A stretch of 64,000 nt of DNA, from NCBI GenBank assembly GCA_949987565.1, contig OX465102.1, positions 15,941,812-16,005,811 of the forward strand, given 5' to 3'. A program made the position numbers and the translations under genes. Position 1 is the first letter of the stretch. The number at the start of each line of letters is the position of its first letter. Below, piece after piece: positions 1 to 11,600 of this stretch. This stretch comes from Luidia sarsii. Lineage: Eukaryota; Echinodermata; Asteroidea; Paxillosida; Luidiidae. The notes below the pieces were generated by a model that worked only from the letters and a program-made list of their open reading frames with translations, was not told where the DNA came from and did not search any database.

Positions 1-151
1 TCTGCAGCCGATTTCAAGAAGGGTTGGATAAGTTACACAACGTACAAATGTTGCCTAAGTATTGCGCCCCAATGGCTATTTTCAGCACTGTTTAGAAAAG
101 GCAGCAAAATGTTGCGTAAGTTACGGAAAAAAAATTGAAATCGGCAGCAGG

Positions 152-402
152 GCCCAATTTCATAAAGCTGCCTAAGCACGAAAATCTGCTAAGCATGAAA
201 ACTCTCCATCACCTAAACAGAATTACAAACAACATGGCGATGTGATGTCTCAAATTGTTCTTGACCTGGGGTCACTATTCTTTGCTTGCATGAAACAAAA
301 GAGAAGTTTTGGTTGGCAAGGTGATCATGTGAATCATGACTTTTCGGGCTTCATCAAATGTTGGTGCTTAAGCAGCTTTATGAAATTGGCCCATTATTTC
401 AA
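152..402. mobile_element. MITE-like element, GGCCCAATTTCAT family
   Basis: The left end GGCCCAATTTCATAAAGCTG is inverted at the right as GCAGCTTTATGAAATTGGCC. Related copies: 22915-23158, 52895-53055 and pieces at 12178-12250, 63405-63480 and 63740-63780. Confidence 0.75.
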
Positions 403-2051
403 GCTATCCTTGATGAATCTAGCAAGTCCAAATCAGTACCTAGAACAGCCACATAACTGTGTCATTCAACAGTGCTGATGACAGTTGAATATTAAAGTTA
501 CCGTTAAATCATTCAAAAGGGAATTTAAAGATTTTCAAGGATCACATCCCTCTCGTCATTCAGATGCACACGACTGTTGTAAACCATACCCGTAAGCCAG
601 TATTGTAGAAAATAATTGACTTGAACCTTCAAAACATCACTTCCAAGTTTGGTTTGTTGTCATTTAACCCACGGCGTTTTTCCAAGCAACAATTACCATC
701 ATTGTTATTTTTTCCAACTCTGCAGTTCTAGAAAGAGTTCAACTTTACATTCTCCTCCCCAGGAGTAATTAGCGTGCCTGTACTTTTCAGGACTGCATTT
801 TACATTGTTACTCGTCCGTGCTTTTACCTGCAGTGGAGATTAGGTTCTCTCCGCAGTCATTGTGGAGTGGTGGGGGTCTATTGGGAGGCACACATTTCAT
901 TTACCATTGGAATAATGCAGGCGAACGGAAATGAATGCAGTGCTATTGGGGGCAACCGTGATTGGAAACACGCCCACATGACGGATGATAACCTTTGGAT
1001 GGATCATCACAATGGTGAAATGTCCCCATTGGTGCTTACAGTTACAGGCACATGGATGAAAAGATGGGGGGGCAGGTCTATCTATCTAGCCTTGTGGAAA
1101 GCACCAACTTGTTTACAAATCACGGCCTCTTCGGTGATTGGCTTCTGGTTCTATTGTTGTTCCTGTCCTAAGATGTTGGAGTCCCCCCCACACACACACA
1201 CAAGCGCACTCCAATCCCTCTTGGCAATAAAGATCTGCTAGCTTTTGATGGGCTTCCAGTGGGAACAACAACAAGGACAAGCCTCTGAATGGAGGGAGTA
1301 GGCGCTTAGCCAGCAGACCCACCAACCAACCAGTTAATCTCAAATCCAGTAAAATAGGCGGTTGGGTTGGGGGGGGGGGAGCGAGGGAGCGAGGGGGTAC
1401 TTCTACTTGCCAGCAATGGTCCATTGAGTTTTCCCATTCAGAGCTTTGGCAACCTGACAACAACTCTCCTAAATAGAGTCAATATTTGAAAGCAGCGGCT
1501 TGGGCACCCTCCATAGCTCCAGTGGTGGCGGCCGGCGGCGCACGAGCCAGACATGCTGGACCCCGCGCATTGAGAATTGGCCACTTCAAATGAGCCTACA
1601 TGTAGGTGCTTTTCAGTCCCGCTTGTGGCCGATTTCTTGTGCCATGTCTTTGCGCTAGTTACTACAAGGCACCCCTGCCTGGCAGCGTCAAAGGACTCTG
1701 CTGTGGTCTCTCCCTCTCAGTGGACATGATGTCGATGGGTCCCATCTGAGATGACAGGACCAACGTTTTGGAATTTTTTGTGGAAATTGTCGCTTCCAAC
1801 CCCCCCCCCCCCCTCCCATGTCTCGCTTTGACCGTCGAGAATCACGAAAGCAGGTATCGAGAATTTAACCACTGCGATTGAAGGAATTATGCCAGAGGCA
1901 ATTAGATACCACAGCTGCGCTGTAAAGCAACCTTGCCGGACTGTTGTTTGTGAGAGGAGATAGAATGTGCTGGTATCTCTGATTGTGAGCGTGTGTGTGT
2001 TGGGATTGGACGTCGGTGCCATCGTCGGTCAAAGCTCAGGATGGAGTGGAC

Positions 2052-2085
2052 ATGGACGTCACCAGGCACATTATGGATCTGCTTA
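2052..2085 (+). other. Speculative upstream coding exon of the WD40 gene
   Basis: ATG at 2052 opens MDVTRHIMDLL and reaches a perfect donor GTAAGT at 2086 in phase 1. An acceptor-like CAG at 5536-5538, after a pyrimidine-rich stretch, would join it in phase with the frame that runs through the ATG at 5625. Only phase and splice-site quality support it. Confidence 0.2.
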
Positions 2086-2295
2086 GTAAGTCATTACCAT
2101 ACTCCCAAACCCCTCTTTATTACACAGCAGTACGGTGGATGGAACTTCTCATGGGCAAGATAATAGTTTGATTCCCTCACTGTAAAAGTCTGGGGGAAAA
2201 CTAGTCCCACTTACTGGGCCACTAGGATCTCCTCGATTTTTGTTTTTATCCGTCGCACTAACTAGTGTGACGGGTAAAACAAAAAATCGTTGAAA

Positions 2296-2660
2296 GCCCT
2301 ACACAACATTGGTCAAGGTCAAAGAATAGCATCCATATGTTGTCTGATCCAACATATGCATGAAATACCACTCCTGTGAAAATTTCAGCTCAATCCGCCA
2401 ACTGAGTCTCGAGAAAATTGTAAAAACCGCTTCATTTTTTTCGCAAAAATGCAACATTCAACCCTGTACTGTTCCGAAAAATAGTTTAGATCTCGGTGAG
2501 ACGTAAACAATTTCTTTTACTCTTTTCCCCCAAAATACAATATTTTAGGCAGAAATATTTCAGTGAGAGGTTTCTACTATAACCATCTTCAAACTATAAG
2601 TTTCATGTAAATCTGTGAACATTTCTGGTTTTTGATCTTACCAATGTTGTGGAGGAGCTC
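2296..2660. mobile_element. MITE-like element, CCTACACAACATTGG family
   Basis: The left end GCCCTACACAACATTGG is inverted at the right as CCAATGTTGTGGAGG. Similar elements lie at 52535-52890 and 59122-59490, with a partial copy at 42945-43105 and related sequence at about 51520-51700. Confidence 0.65.
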
Positions 2661-3340
2661 CTAGCGGCCCAGTAAGTGGGACTAGGGAAAAACCTAAACC
2701 CAAATCAAACCACCAATTGTAATGTAGACATCAACCATGGTCTGGCACACAACCACTTGCCGAAAAGATTGGACTTACAGTTTCCCCCAAATTCATGATT
2801 TTGTGGCGCATATTATGTGTGGTGCATATGTAGGAATAGGGAAGTGCATGTTCTGTACACACAGTGCCTGCTGTCATGCCGACCATCGTCCGGTTGGCAA
2901 ATACATGTTACAAAATTATCATTTTGTGGGAAAACTGTAAATAAGACTTAAGGTTTTTCATTATTATTATGGTTTATTTATTTCATTATGCCTCCTTGCA
3001 GCCAAATGGCTGAAATGTAATTGGCATTACACACAATTCCTTATATTTGCTTCATTAAAAACATATAATATATACATTTACATTTCAAAAATCATTATGT
3101 TTTAAGCAATTATTAGGGATGTGATCAACACCAAGACAGAGAAATGAAAAATGATTTACACATTGAAACATGGAGCTACTAGTGGCCGAAAATGTACAAT
3201 TAGAAAAAATTTGATCTCAAAAACAAATACTCATAAAAGAGGGTGTAAAAACATTGAGAAATAGAGAATCGTTACTAAAAATCACACACAAAGAAGCACA
3301 AAAATTAAAAATTAAAAATGTTGGTGGGTGAATCAATATA

Positions 3341-3530
3341 GGAAAGGTTTGCGGTGACACCATGTATAAGGTCTCTTAAAGAAGAGGTGTGGTGTATGAT
3401 AATAATGTGGACTACTGTGGATTTAGGGTGGGTTTGTTTTCATCCTTTTTATGGTGATAGGTATTAAAGTAAAATCTTCCCGGATTTGTTTTTGTTCTGC
3501 CACTTGGTGACCTGCGTTCCAAAGATTAAT
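3341..3530 (-). repeat. Family B dispersed repeat (hammerhead-bearing family)
   Basis: Shares about 180 bp with 12409-12570, including the GTTTGCGGTGACACCATGTA end. This copy appears to have lost the hammerhead portion. Confidence 0.7.
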
Positions 3531-3837
3531 CTCGGCAGTGGTAATTTGAGCCACTATAAAGTGGTGTTTGCACAGGGCTGTGCTCCGATTGTTGCTAGGA
3601 GCTCTGTCAGCCCAGTCAACAGCTCCAGCAAATAAATGGCCAAGATTCCCGCAAATGAACAATATTATTAAACACGATCATCCCCCGCCTGCTCGGGGTT
3701 GCTGTGTGAAGTGAAAGACCATTACCACAGTCCCTAATTAAACGCAATACTTTGGATTGGGATCTGAATCGCGATTCAAACTCTTCTTCTTTGTGTGAGT
3801 GTGGAGTGTGGACACAATAAACACATTATTTTTTTAA

Positions 3838-4012
3838 AGTGATATACAAAAATGTTGCAAACTGCTTACTGACTAAAATTACCAAAATGCAAATCTTAAA
3901 ATTTAGTGGGCCTGATGCTTCGATCCTAGCAGGACCTTTCTCGGACTCCTTCTTTGAGAAAGGTCCTGCTATAGGATCGAAACGTCAGGCCCGCTAAATT
4001 TTAAGACAATAT
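3838..4012. repeat. Family A foldback repeat
   Basis: Starts GTGATATACAAAAATGTTGC, runs through AGTGGGCCTGATGCTTCGAT and then turns back as the inverted copy ending GTCAGGCCCGCTAAATTTTA. One of about 25 copies or fragments in the window. Confidence 0.8.
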
Positions 4013-5624
4013 TTTTTAGTGGGATTTGAAACACGATTCTTACGCCACTATTATTGAGACTTTTCCCGAATGATGGCGTTTATATTTATGCCGTGATGGG
4101 CGTGTGAACACTCCGCTGAATTGCATTGTTGTTTTTTAATCCCCACAATGCACTGCTTGCGCTTTGATTGACAGGCAGCCTGTTTGTCTCCCTGCACTGG
4201 CTGCCACAAGGACACACCCAGTCACCAGCCATTTGACCCAAACTGCTTACCACAATGAGCTCGTGATTTTTTTACCTGTGCGAACGCGAGCAAAAAAAGG
4301 GGGTTCTTTTTAATCGCAATTATTGAAATTAATATGGGGACAGCTAATGTGCCTTTTCCTCAAAATCCCTCCGTTATTAATAAAAGATGCACTCACTGTT
4401 TGGGAGTAGTTTGGACAGAACGATAATGGGGTTATGCAGCATGGGTTGAGTTTGTGAGACTACAGCGGGTTTTTGACGTTTTGGCTTAGCAGAAAGCACC
4501 TGGAATTTCACTCAAAATCAACTTTGAATGACATCTGCAAAAGTGTTATAACACTGCTCCCTGATTAGAATGATTCATTTCATTAAAACCCTAACCTTCC
4601 CAAATCCTGCAGAATCCTATTTGCCGTTTGCAGGATTCTGCAGGATTCAGGGCACTCTCATCTGGTAGGAGGACCTGATGTTTCGTATCCTAGCAGGACC
4701 TTTCTCAAAGGCAGAGGAATGGCAATTGCTATCTCCAGCCTTCCTGGGTTCCTCCCTATCTCCTTCTTTCCTCAGCCCTTATTAACATTGACTGGCTTTA
4801 TAGCCTTGTTTTGGGCAAATCTACAATCACGAAATAAAATGAATTCGATAAAGAGTAGGCCTATCTGCCTTTGAGAAAGCTGCTGCTTAGGATCGAAACG
4901 TCAGTCCCAACGTTAATAATTTCCTGCCAATTCAGATCATAATGCTGCATAGTGGTTAGTGTGTACACCAACAGACCAATAGATACTTGTCTCATTAATA
5001 TTGATCAGAGTTATGGTATTTAAAAACACCAGCTGCTTTCCTCCAAATTGAATCGATCTGTTCCCGACACCGTGACCATGATGACTTCACTTAACTACAA
5101 TTTCCAACAAGAGAGCAGATGTCGGCGTCTGGGACCGGCGCCCCGTTGAGAAAGGGCAGGAAAGAAAACACATTGGCGTTCATTTCCTGGACGTTTGTGT
5201 TCTGGACTCGGACCTAGTGAGATGGCGAGGATTTAATTACTGCCAGCCTGCCAGGGTGTTTTGGAGGTGGTTGTTTTTGTTGTCTTTGTTTGCTCTCCCC
5301 GGCCGACCGCTTGTACGGATTTCCTGAAACATGGCAAAATCTTCTGTATGAAATTTATGGATCTTGTTTGCGGTTGCTAGCCGGAAATATTGCAAGCTGC
5401 AAAACACGATGGGTTTGGAGTACTGGAATGATTTTTTTGTTGTGTGTTCGTGGTTGTATATAAAAGGCTGATTGATGCGAAATCCCCAAATGGGTCCGAG
5501 TCCTTGTCTGCTCGCTTACTGTCTTTCACATCTCTCAGAAAAAGACTTGTGCGCCGGAATATTTGAAGAACGCTTGCGAGATTTTGCAATTTTGGAGGTC
5601 GTCTGGTGTCTTGGTCGGGCCAAA

Positions 5625-5690
5625 ATGTTTGCTCTCGAAGCTCAGCGCAAGAAGCCGTATAAAAAGCGTTACACATGCGGCCAAGAGCGG
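5625..5690 (+). CDS. WDR49/WDR64: WDR49/64-like exon 1 (start)
   Basis: Encodes residues 1-22, beginning MFALEAQRKKPYKKR, a very basic N-terminus. The donor is GTAAGG at 5691 and the exon ends in phase 0. The start codon has A at -3. The reading frame continues upstream without a stop to 5472 and a pyrimidine-rich acceptor-like CAG lies at 5536-5538, so this ATG may be internal. Confidence 0.7.
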
Positions 5691-8600
5691 GTAAGGTTGA
5701 CGCTGCAGGCTGTCTGCAGCTGTGGTCTCTGGCGTTGTGGGTGTCTAAGGGTCAGGCTGTGATTTGAGCCTTTGGTGTAAAACTGTAAAAGACACTTCTC
5801 CAGTCTTCCAGCTTGCAAATAGCATGCAAGAACCGTGGAGCAGGCTTATTCTGTCCAAGCTTGTACGGCATGGGATCAAGATGCTACTTCAACAAGGGTT
5901 TTGCCTTCCCTGGCGTACAATCAGCACTGTATGCTCAATGCTTTTACCCTGATTTGCCTGCGTGCCCGATTGGGAGCTCGGGCGGGATTTGAACCTGCCA
6001 CTCCTCCTTTCTAGTGCAGACATCTTAACCACAGGACCACCGAGCTGGTTGAGGTTGTGTGGTGGATTCAAATCTGTATAGTGGCAGGTACCACGTTGCA
6101 TCATAGATATAAGTTGTCAAAATAGAATATTGTCAAAAATACTGTATATACCGTACATGTATGATTGCATTCTCTTTTATTTTCTTGTATTTGTTTTCAT
6201 CAGATTGAAGAACGAATTAATCTTGAACATCTGCACAAACTGAAACATTCGTTTGAGGTAAGTGACTTCTTTTCTGGTCAGTAGTGCAGCAAAGTGCAGA
6301 GCTGTTGCAGTTACTGACATGACATTGAAAACTGAGTTTGAAGCCGCGTCTCCTCTGGACTTATTTTGGTCAAAGTAATCAAGACGATGGTTACTTTTTC
6401 CATTCTAAGTCCAGTGGAAACGGCCCAGTCAAATTTCCTCGATAACTTTAACTGAGCGGATTGGTTACTTTTACCGGCCAACCTCTGTCCAGTAAAAGTG
6501 ACCAGGTAAGTTTAACCGAGCCTATTTGTCCAGTGGAAACGCACTACTCGGTAAAACGCGACTCTCCGTACATGCACTGTGCACACAATAGATTTTGCCA
6601 ACTCAGTTACTTTAACCATCGTCTCGGTTAAATTGACCGACTCAAAAAGTCCAAGTGGGACCGACAGTCAAATTTGACCAGTGGAAACATGCCTTTAGTA
6701 ATTGTTTTCACAAACTTGATAAAATGTTTATGGTTTGTTATTGTATTGAGTGTGCTACAATTTTGGAACAAGATTTTCCAAAAAGTGTGAAAATAAAAAT
6801 GTATTCCCCCCTTTTAAAAATCGGAATTGCTTTTGCAATGTCACATCGTCCTTTTCTAGAGGTAAAGACACTGCAGTGTATGGAATTGTATTTGTCTTCT
6901 CAATGGACTTGATTTTTCAGTATTTTCACATAATATTATTTTATAAGAAATAAACCAATGCCAAAATAGCGCACATTTCTCATCATTGACCAAAATAACC
7001 AAAGATGGTCATATTATTTAGAAGTGAATAATTAAGTAGTGCATCACAAACTTACAATTTGAAGCCCAACATTTCCAAGGCACAATGAGTGTTTAATCAT
7101 GATGTGTTTTTTTTCTTCATTTCTCTCCCAGACTGCAGATTCTGAAAACTCAGGAACTCTTACGCTTGACCAGTTCAAATCTGTCATCCGGAGTTCCTTG
7201 GGCCTCAGGGGAAGGGTGAGTTTGCCGATGCAGGAGTTTCCAGAAGAAAATTCATATTCACAATTTAACTGTTTACTTTTTATGTGATATACAAAAATGT
7301 TGCAAACTGCTTACTGACTAAAATTACCAAAATGCAAATCTTAAAATTTAGTGGGCCTGTTTACGTTTTAGTATATACAATTTTGTTTTAGTAGAACTAT
7401 TACCGGTAATTAAAACTGTAAACACAAATGTTGCAAACTGCTTGATGACTCAAAAATGTGGCTGGCCTGACAATTCAATCTTAGCGGGACCTCTTTCCAA
7501 AGGTCCTGCTTGTATCAAATACACGTCAGGCTTTCTACATTTTGGGGATATAAAACTATTTGTATAGATTCAAATGGTGATCTCAAACTTTGTTTACAGA
7601 GCCTGAACAGAAACTTTACAGCGCTTTTACAGAGCTGCATAGACTGTGCAGAACTGTACAGAGCTGAACAGAACTGAACAAAGCTGAACAGAACTGCACT
7701 GAGCTGAACAGAACAGAATAGAAATATACAGAGCTGAACAGAACTGAACAGAAATGTACAGGGCTGAACAGAACTGAACAAAGCTGAACAGAACTGAACA
7801 GAAATGTACAGAGCTGAACTGAACAGAGCTGAACAGAGCTGAACAGAACTGAACAGAAATGTACAGGGCTGAACAGAACTGAACAAAGCTGAACAGAACT
7901 GAACAGAAATGTACAGAGCTGAACTGAACAGAGCTGAACAGAGCTGAACAGAACAAAGCTAAACAGAACTGCACGGAGCTGAACAGAACTGAACAGAAAT
8001 GTACAGAGCTGACACAATGGCTGAGCCTGAACAGAACTTCACAGAGCTGAACAGAACTGAACAGAAATGAACAGAGCTGAACTGAACAGAGTTGAACAGA
8101 GCTGAACAGAACAGAACAGAACTGCACGGAGCTGAACAGAACAGAACAGAAATGTACAGAGCTGAAAAGAGCTGAACATAACAGAACAGAACTGCACAGA
8201 GCTGAACAGAACTGAACAGAAATGTACAGAGCTGAACTGAACAGAGTTGAACAGAGCTGAACAGAACTGCACAGAGCTGAACAGAAAGTTCTGTATTGAC
8301 CTGTACAGAACTGTACCGACCTGTACAGAACTACACCGACCCGAAAAGAACTGTACCGATCTATACATACGGTACATGTAACTGTACAGAGCTGTACTGA
8401 ACTATACAGTGCTGTAATATCAGGACAAGGCATTTTTTCATTGCAGCATGTTCTATAGGATCTTTTCAGTATTTCTAATCTCTCTCTCTCTCTTTCTTTG
8501 TAGAACGATGAACAAATAACAGCCTTGTTCATGAAGATTGACACAAACTCAGAAGGTCACATAGCATGGGTAAGTGTGCATGTACACACTAGACTACAAA

Positions 8601-11600
8601 CTGTAGGGCAATTCAGCCCAGAATTAGTGTCTGTCCATTTGTAATGTGACACGGTTGCTATGGACATATATTGAGATCCATCTCCTGTTGCCTTTTTCCT
8701 TGCCATCCGATGGATAGGCTGGGTTGGGTTTTTTCAAGTAAATGGTAAATTGATATGGACATGACAACAGCTGCAAAAACATGGACCCAGAATAAGGTAT
8801 GGGACACATTTTACTTGGCAATACTTTGGTGTGATACGAGTTGGTGCAGACTCTGTTCAAAGTTAGGATGTGAAACTAATAATTGTTGTTACTTGCCTTT
8901 AGTGTGTTAATTGCGGGTTCGGTTCTACCCTTTGCAGGATCAGTTCTGTACCTACATGCAGCTGGAGTATGAGGAGAAGGAGGATGCCTACCGGAGACAG
9001 AAGGACGTGGACATTCACACGCCGGCCAACATTGAGGCCATGCCACACCGCGAACCAGTGCTACGCATTACCAACATGTCGGATGGCACCTTTGTGGCCA
9101 CCAGCCAGGTACGGTACCACTCTCACTCACCAATGTTGTCCAATACGCTGTGCAGCATCTTACCATCATTAACCAACCATCACTGAGAGAGGGGGAGAGA
9201 GAGAGGGAGAGGGGGGGAGGGAGAGGAAGGGAGTGAGAGAGGGAGAGAGAGGGGGGAGAGAGAGGAGAGAAGGAGGGAGAGAGGGAGGGAGAGGGGGAGA
9301 GGGAGAGGGAGAGGGGGAGGGAGAGGGAGAGAGGAGAGAGGGAGAGAGAGAGGGGGGTGGAGAGAGGGGGGGTAGAGAGAGGGAGAGAAATTGAGAGAGA
9401 GAGGGAGAGAGGGACAGAGAGAGGGAGAAAGAGGGAGAGAGATCGAGAGAGGGAGAGGGCAAGAGAGAGGAAAAGAAAGGGAGGGGAGGGATAGAAGAGA
9501 GAGGGATAGAGATCGAGAGAGGGATAGGGGGAGAGAGGGGAAAAGAAAGGGAGAGAGAGGGAGAGAGATAGTGAGAGAGGGGGGAGATAAAGAGGGAGAG
9601 AGAGAGAGAAAGAGTGGGAGAGAAAGGGAGAGAGAGAGAGAGATAGAGGGAGATAGAGAGGGAGACAGAGAGAGACAGAGAGAGGGTCTGTGGGTCTGAT
9701 GGCCCACTAGCAAACAAATCTGAATCTTCAAGTCACGAAACTTGTCTTCTTGATTTCTTGATTGAGGCACTGTGTGGTGGACTGACGGTCTTTTGCTGAA
9801 CTTAATGTCTCTCTTTCCCAGGACGGCACAATCTCATTCTGGAATGGCAACATGGAGCTAAAGCGAACACGCTCCGTCATGGTAAGGCCAATGACAAAAC
9901 TACTCATCTACATTTGATGCAATCCGTGACGACATCAAGAGCCATGCCTGAGTCGAGCAGCCAGACAGAACACATGATCTTTTTACAAAATGCCAGCTCA
10001 GGGTGGTAAAAGATTTCGCTATCCCAACGGTAGTCCACTATTTCTTAAGGAGACAGCATTCTGATTCTGTCTAAGACTGGAAAGGTCCTACCATTATCTA
10101 AACGTCAGGCCATCTACATTTTTTGAGATTTTTTTGTGAACTGATGAATCTGCCCACTAACACAACAATACAAAACATATTTTTGCCCGTATTTTGGTGT
10201 TAAAATGTTCTTGCAATAATACAGTGGTCTATGAGGTTAACAACATGAAATGGTGATATACAAAAATGTTGCAAGCTGCTTACTGACTAAAATTACCAAA
10301 ATGCAAATCTTAAAATTTAGTGGGCCTGACATTTCGATCCTAGCAGAACCTTTCTCAAAGGCAGAGAAAGGTCCTGCTAGGATCAAAACGTTAGGCCCAC
10401 TAAATTTTAAAACATGAAACGGTATTAATATTTATATCTTGAGGTGCTTTTCGGCATTTACATCAAAAACTGATTCGCCACGATACGGCAAGTTGAACAA
10501 ATTCACATTCAACTTTTCCCTCTATCCATTATACACTCAGTGTTTTCAGGTACGGAAATCACCAACAGGCTCACAAATCAGATAGATTCATTCTCCCTGT
10601 TTACACTTCCCTTTTTTTTTGTTCCTTCAGACGGAGCAGAATGCCACGCGACAGAAGCCCAAGTGGGTGACCGACTTTGTGCTGATGCCTCAGTACAACA
10701 AGCTGATATTAGGAACAGGGTGAGTTGCGGTGAATTCGGTTGTTGCCCGCCTCATCACAGGCCGGATTAGAAAACAAAAAAGTTATGTCCAGTTTCCAGC
10801 ACAGATCCCTTTGTTTGCATGCGGTGTACAGAAATCAGTTGTGTGGTGAAAAGGCTTTTGCTTTCTGACGGGGAAACATGAATTTCGACTTCGTCAGTGA
10901 TCGTGATGGCAGAGAAGACAGTCACCTCAGATCGTGGATCAAGAAAAGTGCGAATGAAGCTAACACTCAGAATGTCCGCGCGCGGCGATGAACCAAAAAT
11001 ACACTGAAGGCTGGACCAGCAAGGGCCACTTTATATAGGAGGTGGGGGCCCTTCTTCTCCCTTTGTATCTTTGAATGTGTGACGTAACCTCAATCACCAG
11101 ACAATACAATCTCACGTGAGTCCAAATGGAGGTAATGGTGAGGTAGAATAGTGTCCAGTTTCTAGCACTGATCCCTTCGTTTGCATGCGGTATACAGAAA
11201 TCAAAGTTAACGTGGGCTGACATGAATTGGGATTGTTATAGAACCCAACGTGTCTGTCCTTTTGGGGCCAACAATTCTTAACTTATTAAAGAAACCCGGT
11301 AATTTGTCTCAGAAATTGTGCACCCCATTTTGGAGACAAATGTATCACGCCACATACAGAACGTGTGGTTGGCCTTGAGGTCACCTTGAGATGCACCAGG
11401 CCGGCATTGTCTATATTGTCTATCAGACGTAACCACTGCACTGTCGAATGCGCAAACTTAGCGTGCTGTATCGTCTCAGCATTTTGATCGCCACGCTTGG
11501 CTGCTTTTGGTCTGTACATGTCTGTGACGTCACATGCTCGCAGGGGGAATTTTGGGAGGTGAGGCGAACACAAATTCTTTTCAATGTTTTGGGGCGAAAT

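Larger units (their letters stand above)
1..5471. other. Region upstream of the WD40 gene, no convincing gene
   Basis: I see no ORF with coding character apart from the speculative exon at 2052. It holds a MITE-like element at 152-402, another at 2296-2660, a family B repeat copy at 3341-3530 and a family A foldback at 3838-4012 with fragments at 4670-4710 and 4868-4905. Mononucleotide runs occur at 1369-1379 (G) and 1800-1812 (C). The stretch 4980-5340 looks unique and could include the promoter. Confidence 0.6.

Noticed and set aside
7515..8544. Long minus-strand ORFs rich in Ser, Val, Cys and Phe
   Set aside because: They are translations of the CAGAACTGAA minisatellite, occur in several overlapping frames and have no splice or start context.
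9169..9770. Ser/Pro/Leu-rich and Arg/Glu-rich ORFs
   Set aside because: Produced by the GA tract read in different frames; no gene evidence.
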